Source: CBDAPE01 sp965198325
GTDB lineage: Bacteria > Pseudomonadota > Alphaproteobacteria > UBA828 > JAPUJA01
DNA length: 64,000 nt
Assembly: GCA_965198325.1 (NCBI GenBank)
Contig: CBDAPE010000013.1
Coordinates: 186,001-250,000, forward strand
Reading direction: 5' to 3'
The position numbers and the translations under genes are program-made. Shown here in pieces: positions 7,837 through 16,633 of the stretch (the first letter of the stretch is position 1; every line of letters begins with the position of its first letter). The notes under the pieces are model-generated. The model saw nothing but the letters and a program-made list of their open reading frames with translations, was not told the origin of the DNA and made no database searches.

Positions 7837-8208
7837 TCAAGTTTTCTGGCCATCGTGTAAATCCGAGTGCGACTCCATGAGTCGTGAGCCGGATCGGTAG
7901 AACGGCGACCGCGCCGTGACCATGCGGGCTGGACAAGCGGAATTCAGGCAGTGGCGCACCGGCGCGTCCATTCCATCAAGATCCGGCATCGGTTGCGTCA
8001 TCTTCATCACCGCAGCGGCGCGGCGGGCTTCAATGACCGTCATGAAACTCTCATCCAGCTTTGGGACATCCCAGCCCCGGGCGGCCGGCGTCCAGCGCTC
8101 GATGATGGCCCGGAAATCCTGGTCCCCGGCCTTCACCATCGTCGCGAAGCTCCACTCTTCGTTAGCGGGCAACAGCTCGGGGGTTGTGCCGTATTGCGGC
8201 TCTTCCAT
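7837..8208 (-). CDS. Hypothetical protein
   Basis: 123 residues from ATG 8208 (MEEPQYGTTPELLPANEEWS), with GGCGGAG upstream; a longer frame to 8244 lacks support. It is mostly soluble, with FRAIIERWTPAARGWDVPKL and a run of basic residues near the end. No family recognised. The start lies inside the 3' end of the broken YecA-like gene, so the two were probably cotranscribed. Confidence 0.45.
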   Translation of the reverse strand: MEEPQYGTTPELLPANEEWSFATMVKAGDQDFRAIIERWTPAARGWDVPKLDESFMTVIEARRAAAVMKMTQPMPDLDGMDAPVRHCLNSACPARMVTARSPFYRSGSRLMESHSDLHDGQKT

Positions 8209-8594
8209 CGATGAACTCCGCCAGAACGGCGCGTAAGGTTTCATCGGGAGGCTCTCCGCGCGCGAGAGCGGCGATCAGCGACAGTGCCCGGCGATCGTCC
8301 GCCTGGAGCTCTCGTCGGAGCCAGACGTCCTCGAGAACCCGGACGCCTTGGGCGAATCCCCGTGCCCAGACCGGCGAGCATAGCCGCACCGAATCTTCCC
8401 TCGTCCAGCCCGGTGAGGAGTTCGTCGTACCGTCCCGCCGCCCGCGAAAGGAATTGCTCCAGCGTCCAGTCATCACCCATGCCGCGGTCCCGTTCCGCCG
8501 CGGCGGAGAGCCAAACACCGGGGCGAGGCACCAGGGGCGCGAGCGCGGCGGCCGACAGATAGCCGTCGAGCCATGCCGGCGGAGCACCCGTCAA
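8162..8594 (-). pseudogene. YecA/UPF0149-like protein, frameshifted
   Basis: Two frames join to make one protein. From ATG 8594 it reads PPAWLDGYLSAAALAPLVPR ... EQFLSRAAGRYDELL ... EGRFGAAMLAG. After about 8370-8390 the sense continues in the next frame as WARGFAQGVRVLEDVWLRRE ... ALSLIAALA. The phrases WLDGYLSA and WARGFAQGV match the two halves of UPF0149/YecA-like domains. A one-base indel near the GGTCTGGGC sequence separates them. It is either a pseudogene or a sequencing error. Confidence 0.5.
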
Positions 8595-8609
8595 GAGGTC
8601 TCCTTCCGG

Positions 8610-9266
8610 CTATGTCTCCGACACGCCCGGTTCCGTTAATCCGTCCGCGCCGTCTCCGTCGTCCGTCCCAAGCTCGTGTTCCTCCGCCCGCCGGGCCTCG
8701 ACGGCGACGGCGATCTCTGTGGCGTGCCCGTCGCCCGCCGCGAGCCGGCCCGAGACTTCGCCGCCCGGCTCGACCTTGATCTCGCCGTAAAAGATCTCGC
8801 CGTCGACCTTGCCGCCGGTCCGCACGATGAGCCGTTTGCGTACGACGAGCTTGCCCGAAAACTCGCCCGAGATGTCCGCATCCTCGACTTCCACCAAGCC
8901 CGAGAACCAACCGCCTCGTGCGACCTGGATCTCGCGCCCGTTTTGCAGGTTGGCGTCGACCGTGCCCTCGACCACGAGCAGATCGCAGGACTTGATTTCG
9001 CCCGACATCTCGACGTCCTTGCCCACGCTCAGGCGCGTGTTCTCCGAACGCGAGACGGCGCCGTCCCCGGCGGGCCGGGAGATCGGCGGGATGTCCGCGA
9101 TCAGGCGGGGGATCGCGGGCATGCCGGGCAGCCCCGGTGCCGGAGGCTTGGGGGTGGCCGGGGTCGGTACGTAAGCCGGCTCGGCAGCGCCCCTGAGATC
9201 GTCATTGTCGGGCGCCGTTTCCGGCGCGGGTCTGGCGCTCTCCTCGTCTTTCTTGCGGTCGAGCAT
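8610..9266 (-). CDS. Bactofilin family cytoskeletal protein
   Basis: A 218-residue protein from ATG 9266 with AAAGGAC upstream. It has a disordered proline/alanine-rich N-terminal tail (to about residue 80), then a right-handed beta-helix repeat core with regular V/I-G spacing: SVGKDVEMSGEIKSCDLLVV, EGTVDANLQNGREIQVARGG, DADISGEFSGKLVVRKRLIV, GGKVDGEIFYGEIKVEPGGE. An acidic tail follows. Bactofilins polymerise without nucleotide and scaffold cell-shape, stalk or wall enzymes. No LmdC-type or M23 peptidase is adjacent. MITE copy 5 lies only 64 bp upstream of the start, so it may sit in the promoter. Confidence 0.85.
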   Translation of the reverse strand: MLDRKKDEESARPAPETAPDNDDLRGAAEPAYVPTPATPKPPAPGLPGMPAIPRLIADIPPISRPAGDGAVSRSENTRLSVGKDVEMSGEIKSCDLLVVEGTVDANLQNGREIQVARGGWFSGLVEVEDADISGEFSGKLVVRKRLIVRTGGKVDGEIFYGEIKVEPGGEVSGRLAAGDGHATEIAVAVEARRAEEHELGTDDGDGADGLTEPGVSET

Positions 9267-9330
9267 CGTCTTCGTCCTTTCGCTTCGCCATTCGCGGGTC
9301 TGGAACGTGTCTCGAGGCCCCAAGGGCTAT

Positions 9331-9580
9331 CGTCCCTCCTGTAGATTTCGTCCGGCATAGAAATCCAGGCCTTTCCGAGTGATGCCGATAGTGTTGGTGG
9401 CCTATACGCGATCCTGCTTCACGGCGTTCTCTCGGGCTTTCGCAGTCGCGCCATGCAACAACTCAAGATCATCGCGCCTCGTCATCAACTGAACGTTCTT
9501 CGGCGCAACCAGAGAAGCCAGTCGCTGGGGCGTCCAAAATACCTGGGTTTCTGCGCCGGATGGGATTAATGGAAGGGACA
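9331..9580. mobile_element. MITE-like element, copy 5
   Basis: A 250-bp copy with ends CGTCCCTCCTGTAGATTTCG and GGGATTAATGGAAGGGACA. Its interior reading frame (HQLNVLRRNQRSQS) is closer to integrase-type transposases than the other copies. It lies in the upstream region of the bactofilin gene. Confidence 0.8.
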
Positions 9581-9880
9581 CGTGAAATGTCGTCTCGTTC
9601 GTTTCGCCCGCCCGCAGTCGATGCACCCGGTTCTTAGGCGGGTCCCGAGTCGCTTGACGGGATCAGGTGTGGTGCCTACAGCTTCATTAAAATGAAATAA
9701 AGTATCGTTATTCGGACTTTTTTGTTGACCGTTTTGCGATGACCGTTCGCCGTCTTGGTGTGACGGGCGGACGATGACGCGATGCTAGCAGTATTTGCGG
9801 GCGCATTCTCGGAGGCGGAGGCATACGATTGTCGGTGAATTCGGGAAGACGCGCGCCTTACTTCCGACATCCTGCTGGAG
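9581..9880. other. Noncoding stretch upstream of IS3
   Basis: 300 bp with no convincing gene. Only shadow frames without ribosome-binding sites are present. Confidence 0.4.
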
Positions 9881-9950
9881 TGACCCCCTAAAAGTGGTCC
9901 AGATTTATTGAAGAGTTTGGCGCATTTTGCCCCCTCGAAAGGAGGACGAA

Positions 9951-10229
9951 ATGAGCCGTAAACGCTACACCTCAGAACGGATTATCAGCATGTTGCGCGA
10001 AGCCGAGGTGGCTTTGGCGCAGGGCCAGTCGGTTGGTCAAGCTTGTCGCACGCTCGGCGTATCGGAGCAGAGTTACTATCGCTGGCGCAAGGAATATGGC
10101 GGCCTTCGTACTGACCAGGCCAAGCGTCTGAAGGACCTGGAGAAGGAGAATGGCCGTCTCCGCAAGGCGATCTCGGATCTGACGTTGGATAAGCTGATCT
10201 TGAAAGAGGCGCTTGAGGGAAATTGCTAA
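9951..10229 (+). CDS. IS3 transposase OrfA
   Basis: 92 residues from ATG 9951, preceded by GGAGGACGAA. An N-terminal helix-turn-helix (RYTSERIISMLREAE ... ACRTLGVSEQSYYRWRKEY) binds the element ends. A leucine-zipper-like LKDLEKENGRLRKAISDLTL follows. The end overlaps OrfB, so the fused OrfAB transposase would need a programmed -1 frameshift, as in other IS3 elements. Confidence 0.9.
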   Translation: MSRKRYTSERIISMLREAEVALAQGQSVGQACRTLGVSEQSYYRWRKEYGGLRTDQAKRLKDLEKENGRLRKAISDLTLDKLILKEALEGNC

Positions 10230-11128
10230 GCCCCGCCCGTCGCCGGCAGTGTGTTGATCATCTCCAGGCCGAACTGGGGATCTCCGAGCGACGGGCCTGT
10301 GCTGTTGCAGGCCAACATCGCTCAACCCAGCGCAAGAGACCCCGTGGTCGGGATGATGAAGAGGCCCTCACGGCCGCGATCATCCGCTTGGCCAGCCAGT
10401 ATGGCAGATATGGCGATCGGCGGATCACTGCCTTGCTCAGGACCGAAGGTTGGCACGTGAACGCCAAGCGGGTCCAGCGCATCTGGCGGCGGGAGGGGCT
10501 GAAGCTCCCACAGAAGCAACCGAAACGGGGCAGGCTGTGGCTCAACGACGGATCCTGCATCCGTCTGCGGCCGTGCTGGCCCAATCACGTCTGGTCCTAT
10601 GACTTCGTCATGGATCGAACACACGATGGGAGGACGTTCCGCATGCTCACCGTGATCGATGAGTTCACCAGGCGGTGCATGGCCGTTGTCGTCGAGCGAA
10701 GATTGAACTCGGACAATGTCCTCCATTGTCTGACCGAGCTCTTCGTCCAACATGGCCCGCCGGATCATATCCGTTCCGACAACGGCTCAGAGTTTACCGC
10801 TCATGCCGTCCGCGACTGGCTCGGCAGGATCGGCGTCAAGACCCTCTATATCGAGCCCGGGTCACCTTGGGAGAACGGATACAACGAGAGCTTCAACTCA
10901 AAGCTCCGGGACGAAATCCTGAACACGGAGATCTTCTCTACACTGAAGCAGGCCAAAGTGCTGATCGAACGATGGCGCCATCACTATAATACCATCCGGC
11001 CGCATAGCTCGCTCGGATACAGACCGCCGGCCCCAGAAACCATCTTGCCAAACGTTGAGGGGCCAACCTACCCTGTTGAGGGGCTATGGTCGGCCCATCA
11101 ACTTAACCCGCGCCAAACTCTAACTTAA
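10223..11128 (+). CDS. IS3 transposase OrfB (DDE integrase)
   Basis: 301 residues in frame with OrfA after a -1 shift. It contains an HTH_21 region and an rve integrase core. The catalytic triad is visible as WSYDFVMDRTHDGR (D), DHIRSDNGSEFTA (D) and SPWENGYNESFNSKLRDE (E). The C-terminus YNTIRPHSSLGYRPPAPE is standard. The protein appears full length and undamaged. Confidence 0.92.
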   Translation: MLSPARRRQCVDHLQAELGISERRACAVAGQHRSTQRKRPRGRDDEEALTAAIIRLASQYGRYGDRRITALLRTEGWHVNAKRVQRIWRREGLKLPQKQPKRGRLWLNDGSCIRLRPCWPNHVWSYDFVMDRTHDGRTFRMLTVIDEFTRRCMAVVVERRLNSDNVLHCLTELFVQHGPPDHIRSDNGSEFTAHAVRDWLGRIGVKTLYIEPGSPWENGYNESFNSKLRDEILNTEIFSTLKQAKVLIERWRHHYNTIRPHSSLGYRPPAPETILPNVEGPTYPVEGLWSAHQLNPRQTLT

Positions 11129-11249
11129 GCGCTGGACCACTAATCGGGGGCAGGCCAATGCTGCTCGAGTGCTCCGACATGCGGTTTGTGGGTCCATGGC
11201 GTATAAACAGGAAGCGCCGAGGAGGCAGTATTAGAGTTGGACGTTGCTC

Positions 11250-13325
11250 ATGGCTAGAGACCCTCGCTACGACATACTGTTCGAGACGGTGCCGATCGGC
11301 CCGCTGACGGCGAAGAACCGATTCATTCAAACACCGCACTGCTCGGGCATGGGGCACACGCGACCGAAGGCCATGGCTGAGATGCGCAGAATAAAGGCGC
11401 AAGGAGGCTGGGCAATCGTCTGCACCGAGGCGACCGAAATCCACCCCAATTCGGAACATACGCCCGAGAGTGTGGCGCGGCTTTGGGACGATGGGGATAT
11501 CCCCGCACTGGCCCTGGCTGCCGACGCCATCCATGAGCACGGAGCCCTGGCCGGGATCGAGCTCGAACATAGTGGCTACTATCCCGCAAACCATTATAGC
11601 CGTCTGGCACCCATGGCAGCATCGAACCTCTGCGTCGATTCCTATGCTCCGGTGCAGGCTCGAGCCATGGACCTGGAAGATTTCCGCGAGCTTCGTGACT
11701 GGCACCGGACCGCCGCGTTGAGGTCGAAGCAAGCGGGGTTCGACGTAATTTATATCTATGCGGCCCGCCCCTTCGCCCTCCCGGGCCAGCTCATTTCGCG
11801 TCGGTTCAACGATCGCACGGACGAATATGGCGGCGCGATCGAGAATCGGGCTCGACTGATCCGGGAATTGATCGACGATACCAAGGACGCGGTGGGTGAT
11901 TGCTGCGCCATCGCCGTGCGGTTCAGCGTGGTCGAGTTGCAATCCCTCGATGCGGATCCGGATCAAGAGACGATGTCCAGCGAACGCGAAGGGCGAGAGG
12001 TGCTGGAGTTCTTGGCGGAGTTGCCCGACTTGTGGGACGTGATTGTCGCCGATTGGTCCATCGAATCGGCAACAAGCCGATTTGCCGACGAAGGCTTCCA
12101 AGAGAAGTATATCTCGTTCGTAAAATCGGTCACGTCCAAGCCGGTCGTCGGCGTCGGCCGATTTACGTCGCCGGACACCATGGTCTCGCAGGTCTCGCGC
12201 GGCGTTCTTGACTTCATCGGCGCGGCCCGCCCCTCGATCGCCGACCCCTTCCTGCCGAAAAAGATCGAAGAGGGCCGGGCTGATGAAATTCGGGAGTGCA
12301 TCGGCTGCAATGTCTGTGTCTCCACGGACCTAGTGAACGCGCCGCTTCGCTGTACGCAAAATCCAACCATGGGGGAAGAATGGCGACGCGGCTGGCATCC
12401 GGAGGAAATCAGGGCAAAGCGCTCGGACGATCCCATTCTCGTCGTCGGCGCCGGCCCGGCAGGTCTCGAATTCGCGCTCGCCCTCACCAGGCGGGGCTAC
12501 GAGGTCACAATCGCCGATGCGGGCGAGGAGCCGGGCGGGCGGGTCACGGCGGAAAGCCGGCTACCCGGACTGGCCGCATGGTCTCGGGTGCGAGATTACC
12601 GAACCTACCTGTTGTCGCAAATGGCTAATGCTAACTTATACGTGGGCAGCCACCTGGAGGTTGGAGAAATCAAGAGTTTCGAGATCCCTCATGTCGTTCT
12701 AGCGACCGGCGCGTCGTGGCGGCGAGATGGCGTCGGCCGTTGCCATAGCGAACCGATCCCGGGCCTCGACATTCTTCCCATCTTTACACCGAACGACATC
12801 TTTGCCGGGCACCTTCCAGAGGGCGAGGTGCTGGTCTACGACGACGATCACTACTATCTGGGCGGTGTCATCGCCGAAAAGCTCGTTCGCGACGGCCGGA
12901 CCGTCACGCTCGTGACGCCGGCACCGATGGTCTCGGCCTGGACGGAATTCACGCTGGAGCAGAAGCATATCCAGAAGAAAATCCTCGATCTGGGGATCAC
13001 CGCGATCTGCGCGAACGACATAGCAGGCATCGAGGGTCGCGGTGTCGAGCTCTCATGCGTCTATTCGGGCGCTCGCCGGGAGGTTGCGTGCGAGAGCCTT
13101 GTGCTGGTGACGTCGCGTCAACCCGATGACGACCTGTATCGGGCATACCGGGATGACACCTCGGGATGGCACGAGGCAGGAATCAGGACACTGCAGTGCA
13201 TCGGGGATTGTCTCGCGCCAGGTACGATTGCCGCTGCGGTACACTCGGGTCATTTGGCGGCACGGGAAATTGAAGAGGAGACCGAGGAGACGGCACCATT
13301 CAGCCGTGAGTACGTGGCGCTCTGA
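11250..13325 (+). CDS. Trimethylamine-dehydrogenase-type flavoprotein (OYE + FAD/NAD domains)
   Basis: About 691 residues from ATG 11250 (a TTG two codons upstream is possible; the ribosome-binding site is weak). The order is an FMN TIM barrel (residues 1-340) with KNRFIQTPHC, whose Cys matches the residue that binds FMN covalently in trimethylamine dehydrogenase; then a 4Fe-4S motif CIGCNVCVSTDLVNAPLRC (C-x2-C-x2-C-x11-C) leading into GEEWRRGWHPE; then a FAD/NAD fold with ILVVGAGPAGLEFALAL. The family oxidises secondary and tertiary amines, passing electrons to ETF. The active-site YGAH of that enzyme appears as YAAR here, so the substrate may differ. It is first in an apparent operon with an aldehyde dehydrogenase and UbiD. 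Confidence 0.85.
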   Translation: MARDPRYDILFETVPIGPLTAKNRFIQTPHCSGMGHTRPKAMAEMRRIKAQGGWAIVCTEATEIHPNSEHTPESVARLWDDGDIPALALAADAIHEHGALAGIELEHSGYYPANHYSRLAPMAASNLCVDSYAPVQARAMDLEDFRELRDWHRTAALRSKQAGFDVIYIYAARPFALPGQLISRRFNDRTDEYGGAIENRARLIRELIDDTKDAVGDCCAIAVRFSVVELQSLDADPDQETMSSEREGREVLEFLAELPDLWDVIVADWSIESATSRFADEGFQEKYISFVKSVTSKPVVGVGRFTSPDTMVSQVSRGVLDFIGAARPSIADPFLPKKIEEGRADEIRECIGCNVCVSTDLVNAPLRCTQNPTMGEEWRRGWHPEEIRAKRSDDPILVVGAGPAGLEFALALTRRGYEVTIADAGEEPGGRVTAESRLPGLAAWSRVRDYRTYLLSQMANANLYVGSHLEVGEIKSFEIPHVVLATGASWRRDGVGRCHSEPIPGLDILPIFTPNDIFAGHLPEGEVLVYDDDHYYLGGVIAEKLVRDGRTVTLVTPAPMVSAWTEFTLEQKHIQKKILDLGITAICANDIAGIEGRGVELSCVYSGARREVACESLVLVTSRQPDDDLYRAYRDDTSGWHEAGIRTLQCIGDCLAPGTIAAAVHSGHLAAREIEEETEETAPFSREYVAL

Positions 13326-13457
13326 GGCCGCCGTCGTTCCGCGTCTTAACGCCAGTGACGGCAAAGTCGATGCAACGCCGATCGTCGCGATTGTTTGAGC
13401 CCGATTGCGCAGCGGCTTAAGGTGGGAGTATCGGTCGGAATTCTGGAAGGATGCAAT

Positions 13458-14959
13458 ATGAAGCCGAACCTTGACACTCATGTGCGACCGTTCCTCGTGG
13501 GCGATTCCTGGGTCATGGGTGGCGGCGGCACGTTCGAATCGGTCAATCCCGCCGACGGGTCGATAGCCGCTGTCGTAGCGGAGGCCAGTCCGGATGACGT
13601 CGACTCGGCAGTCCAAGCTGCGAAGCAGGCCATGCAGACACCGAAATGGCGCGACCTGATGGCCCACCAGAGGGCGGCTCTGCTGCATCGAATGGCGAGC
13701 CTGGTCGAGCGGGACGGCGATCAGCTCGTTGAACTGCAGACACAGGACAACGGGAAGACACTCGCCGAAAGCCGTGCACAGGTCGCTCTTGCCGTGGAGA
13801 TGTTCCGATATTTCGGCTCTTTGTGCGAAACGCTGGAGTCCGAGGTTATTTCGCCGCGAGGCAATTATTTCGGCTTTTCAACCTATGAGCCGGTCGAGGT
13901 CGTTGCGGCGATTACGCCCTGGAACTCGCCCATCTCTCTCGAAGCCATGAAGCTCGCTCCGGCGCTCGCCGCCGGCAACGCCGTCGTGCTTAAATCCTCC
14001 GAGGTGACGCCCCAGGTTGGTCTTGCTTACGGACGCTTGGCCCTTGAAGCCGGTTTTCCTCCCGGCGTGCTCAATGTCGTGACCGGTCACGGCCAGACGG
14101 TCGGCAAACGCTAGTGACCCATCCCGGTGTCGGGATGGTCAGTTTCACTGGGGGCACGCTGGGCGGGCGCGCAGTGGCCAAGATCGCCGGAGAACGGTTG
14201 ATCCCGGTTTTGCTCGAACTCGGGGGCAAATCACCCAACATCATTTTCGACGACGCAGATCTCGACAACGCGTTGACCGGAGCCATGTTTGGCATTTTCC
14301 ACAACGCCGGGCAGTCCTGTATCTGCGGTTCGAGAATATTCGTCCAGGAGTCGATCTACGACCGGTTCGTGCCTCGACTCGTCGAGGCGGCTCGCAATCT
14401 GGTGGTGGGCAGTCCGTACGATGAGCGGACAGCCGTGGCGCCGGTGGCGAGTTTTCCTCACCGGGATAAAATCGAAGCCCTCATCAAGATGGGACGGAAC
14501 GAAGGGGCTGAAGTGCTTTGTGGCGGCTCGCGACCGGACGAACCTCACCTGGCGAGTGGAGCGTTCCTGAACCCGACTGTGCTGGCAGTCAACGACAACT
14601 CCGCGCGAATCGCGCAGGAGGAGATTTTCGGACCTGTTGCTTGTCTGCTTCGGTTCAAGGACGAGGCGGACCTGATCGAACTCGCCAATGATTCGATCTA
14701 CGGTCTCGCGTGCGGTCTTTGGACGCGCGACTACCAACGGGCGTTTCGGGTCGCGGGACGCATTCAGGCGGGAACAATCTGGATAAACACGTTCAAGATC
14801 ACGGCGGTGAATATGCCATTTGGTGGTTACAAGGCGAGCGGGCTTTGGCGCGAGAGCGGAGCTTTGGGAATGAGAAACTACATGCTCCAGAAAAGTACAT
14901 TCCTCAGCATGGATGAAGGTCGTATTCCCTGGCCACCTCGATCCGAGGACGTCATTTGA
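13458..14959 (+). pseudogene. Aldehyde dehydrogenase, frameshifted
   Basis: The start is ATG 13458, with GGAAGGA upstream. The first frame covers the Rossmann half, with EVVAAITPWNSPISLEAMKL and AAGNAVVLKSSEVTPQ, ending GHGQTVGKR-stop at 14114. The sense resumes in another frame as LVTHPGVGMVSFTGG, followed by the general base region VLLELGGKSPNIIF and the nucleophile AGQSCICGSRIF. Together they make an ~500-residue class I/II NAD(P)-dependent aldehyde dehydrogenase. One base near GGCAAACGCTAGTG breaks it. If the shift is real, catalysis is lost, because Glu and Cys lie after the break. The gene probably oxidises the aldehyde released by the upstream flavoenzyme. Confidence 0.85.
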
Positions 14960-15175
14960 CGTAACTTCAACCTCGCCTTTCTGGCGAAGGAAACAGCGGA
15001 TGTACCCAAGCGAGGACACCGGGAACGCGAAAACTGCTGCACTTCTCTCGGTATTGCATCGGTTGGAGGTAGCGCATGAGTTCGATGTCTAAACGAGGGG
15101 GATATTAAACCAATCCGGTGCGCTACTTGTTCGGCGACCCGTTCACAAATAGGCGATAGGACATTGGAGGTGGCA
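14960..15175. other. Intergenic stretch before UbiD
   Basis: 215 bp without a gene. It is somewhat AT-richer than its surroundings near 15080-15160, where a promoter for the UbiD gene could lie; I do not see strong -35/-10 boxes. Confidence 0.3.
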
Positions 15176-16522
15176 GTGGACCAGAATTTGCTTGGCCTGG
15201 ACTTGAGAGGTCTCATAGGTGCGCTGGAGTCACAAGGCAAAATTCACCGAATCCGTCGTGAGGTTGACGCTCGATTTGAACTAGCTGCTGTAACGCATCG
15301 CATTCAATCTGAGAGCAATCTTCCCGTTGTCTTCGAGCGGGTTCAGGGCACATCGTTCCCTGTCATTAGTAATGTTTATGGCAACTACAGCCTGGTCGCC
15401 CAGATGCTCGGAACCGACGACGCCGGTGTGATCGCGACCTGGTCCAGGATGATGTCGGAAAGTGGTGTTGGCGGCGAGGAACCACAGGAGCAGGCACATG
15501 AGCAGACTCCGGAAATCGTTGGGGTGGGCTTGGCGGATTTGCCGCACATCGTTTTCCGCGAGAAGGACGTGGGACCTTACCTGACGGCTAGCATGATCTT
15601 GGCCAAGGACCCGGATACGGGCAGGGAGAATCTTTCCTATCATCGCATGCAGATGGTGGACGATTCTAAGCTCCTCGTGCGTCTCAGCCCTGCAGGAGAT
15701 CTATACCGCTTTCAACAGAACGCGGAATCGGCGGGCAAACCGTTGGAAGTTGCTGTTCTGATCGGAACCGCGCCGGCGATGAACATCGCGGGCGCCGCGC
15801 CCATTCCTGCCGGCATGAGCGAGTTGATGCTCGCGGACCGGATCGCGGGCAAGCCATTTGCTCGCAGGCAATGCGCGACTGTCGATATTGCGGTGCCAGC
15901 GCATACGGAGTTCGTCGTCGAGGGTGAAATCTTGCCTGACGTTCGAGAATCGGAAGGGCCGTTTGCGGAATGGATGGGGTATTACACCAAGATAACAAAA
16001 AACCACGTGCTTTCGGTGCGCAAGGTGTCAGCGCGCCAGGACGCTCTATTCCATGCAATTTTGGCCGGCTCGACAGAGGAACTGACGTTGAGCGGCATTC
16101 CCAACGCAGCGATTGTCTATGAATCGGTTCGAGCATTTGATCAGAACGTAACGGATGTTGTTTGTTATCCGTTCCTGCAGTTCTGCATCCTCAAGATGAA
16201 GAAAACCTACGAAGGACAGCCGCAGAAAGCAATGTTGGGCGCCATGGGTGCGGAGACAAACCGCATGCTCTACTGCGTCGTTGTCGATGAAGATGTCGAT
16301 ATTCACAATATCATGGATGTGCTTTGGGCCATGAGCACACGGTGTCGTGTCGACACAGATATCATGCAAATACCCAACGTCCCGTCATTTGCGAGAGACC
16401 CACATCAGATGCATTGGGGACGACTTGGAATCGACGCCACAGTGCCGATTTCCGGTCGGGAGGATTTCGAACGATCGTTCATCCCAGGTTCAGATAAGAT
16501 TTCTCTGGCGGATTACCTCTGA
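15176..16522 (+). CDS. UbiD-family decarboxylase
   Basis: 448 residues from GTG 15176, chosen because GGAGG lies five bases upstream (a TTG four codons earlier overlaps that site). UbiD enzymes use prenylated FMN to decarboxylate or carboxylate aromatic, heteroaromatic or unsaturated acids. Family features are MILAKDPDTGRENLSYHRMQ (metal/prFMN-binding N and R) and the acidic E-x-E region EFVVEGEILPDVRESEGPFA plus EWMGYYT. The C-terminus (HWGRLGIDATVP) matches the family. It is not UbiD sensu stricto: no ubiquinone genes are nearby and no UbiX-type flavin prenyltransferase is in the window. Its place behind the amine-dehydrogenase-like gene suggests a catabolic role. Confidence 0.88.
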   Translation: MDQNLLGLDLRGLIGALESQGKIHRIRREVDARFELAAVTHRIQSESNLPVVFERVQGTSFPVISNVYGNYSLVAQMLGTDDAGVIATWSRMMSESGVGGEEPQEQAHEQTPEIVGVGLADLPHIVFREKDVGPYLTASMILAKDPDTGRENLSYHRMQMVDDSKLLVRLSPAGDLYRFQQNAESAGKPLEVAVLIGTAPAMNIAGAAPIPAGMSELMLADRIAGKPFARRQCATVDIAVPAHTEFVVEGEILPDVRESEGPFAEWMGYYTKITKNHVLSVRKVSARQDALFHAILAGSTEELTLSGIPNAAIVYESVRAFDQNVTDVVCYPFLQFCILKMKKTYEGQPQKAMLGAMGAETNRMLYCVVVDEDVDIHNIMDVLWAMSTRCRVDTDIMQIPNVPSFARDPHQMHWGRLGIDATVPISGREDFERSFIPGSDKISLADYL

Positions 16523-16557
16523 CGGGGCAACCCGTTAGTTTCATGTTGCCTTACTTG

Positions 16558-16633
16558 ACGCTGGTCGCGGGCCCCTACAACCATGCCTTTGAAAGCTGCA
16601 AGTAACGCTGGTCGCGGGCCCCCGCAACCATCA
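16558..16633. repeat. Direct repeat at recombinase C-terminus
   Basis: The phrase ACGCTGGTCGCGGGCCCC followed by (C/T)(A/G)CAACCAT occurs twice, 48 bp apart. On the minus strand the upstream copy encodes MVAGARDQRY within the recombinase end; the second lies just past the stop. It may be a duplicated junction from past excision or insertion. Confidence 0.55.

Larger units (their letters stand above)
9881..11152 (+). mobile_element. IS3-family element (IS407-like group)
   Basis: A complete 1272-bp element. Its ends form imperfect inverted repeats of about 45 bp sharing AGTGGTCCAG and AGAGTTTGGCGC. It holds orfA and orfB overlapping by seven bases. No matching direct repeat is evident in the flanks (GGAG left, GGCC right), so rearrangement after insertion is possible. 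Its right end is about 100 bp from the flavoprotein gene. Confidence 0.9.

Noticed and set aside
11152..11250. IS3-borne promoter for the flavoprotein gene
   Set aside because: No clear outward -35/-10 pair could be read; left as a possibility only.
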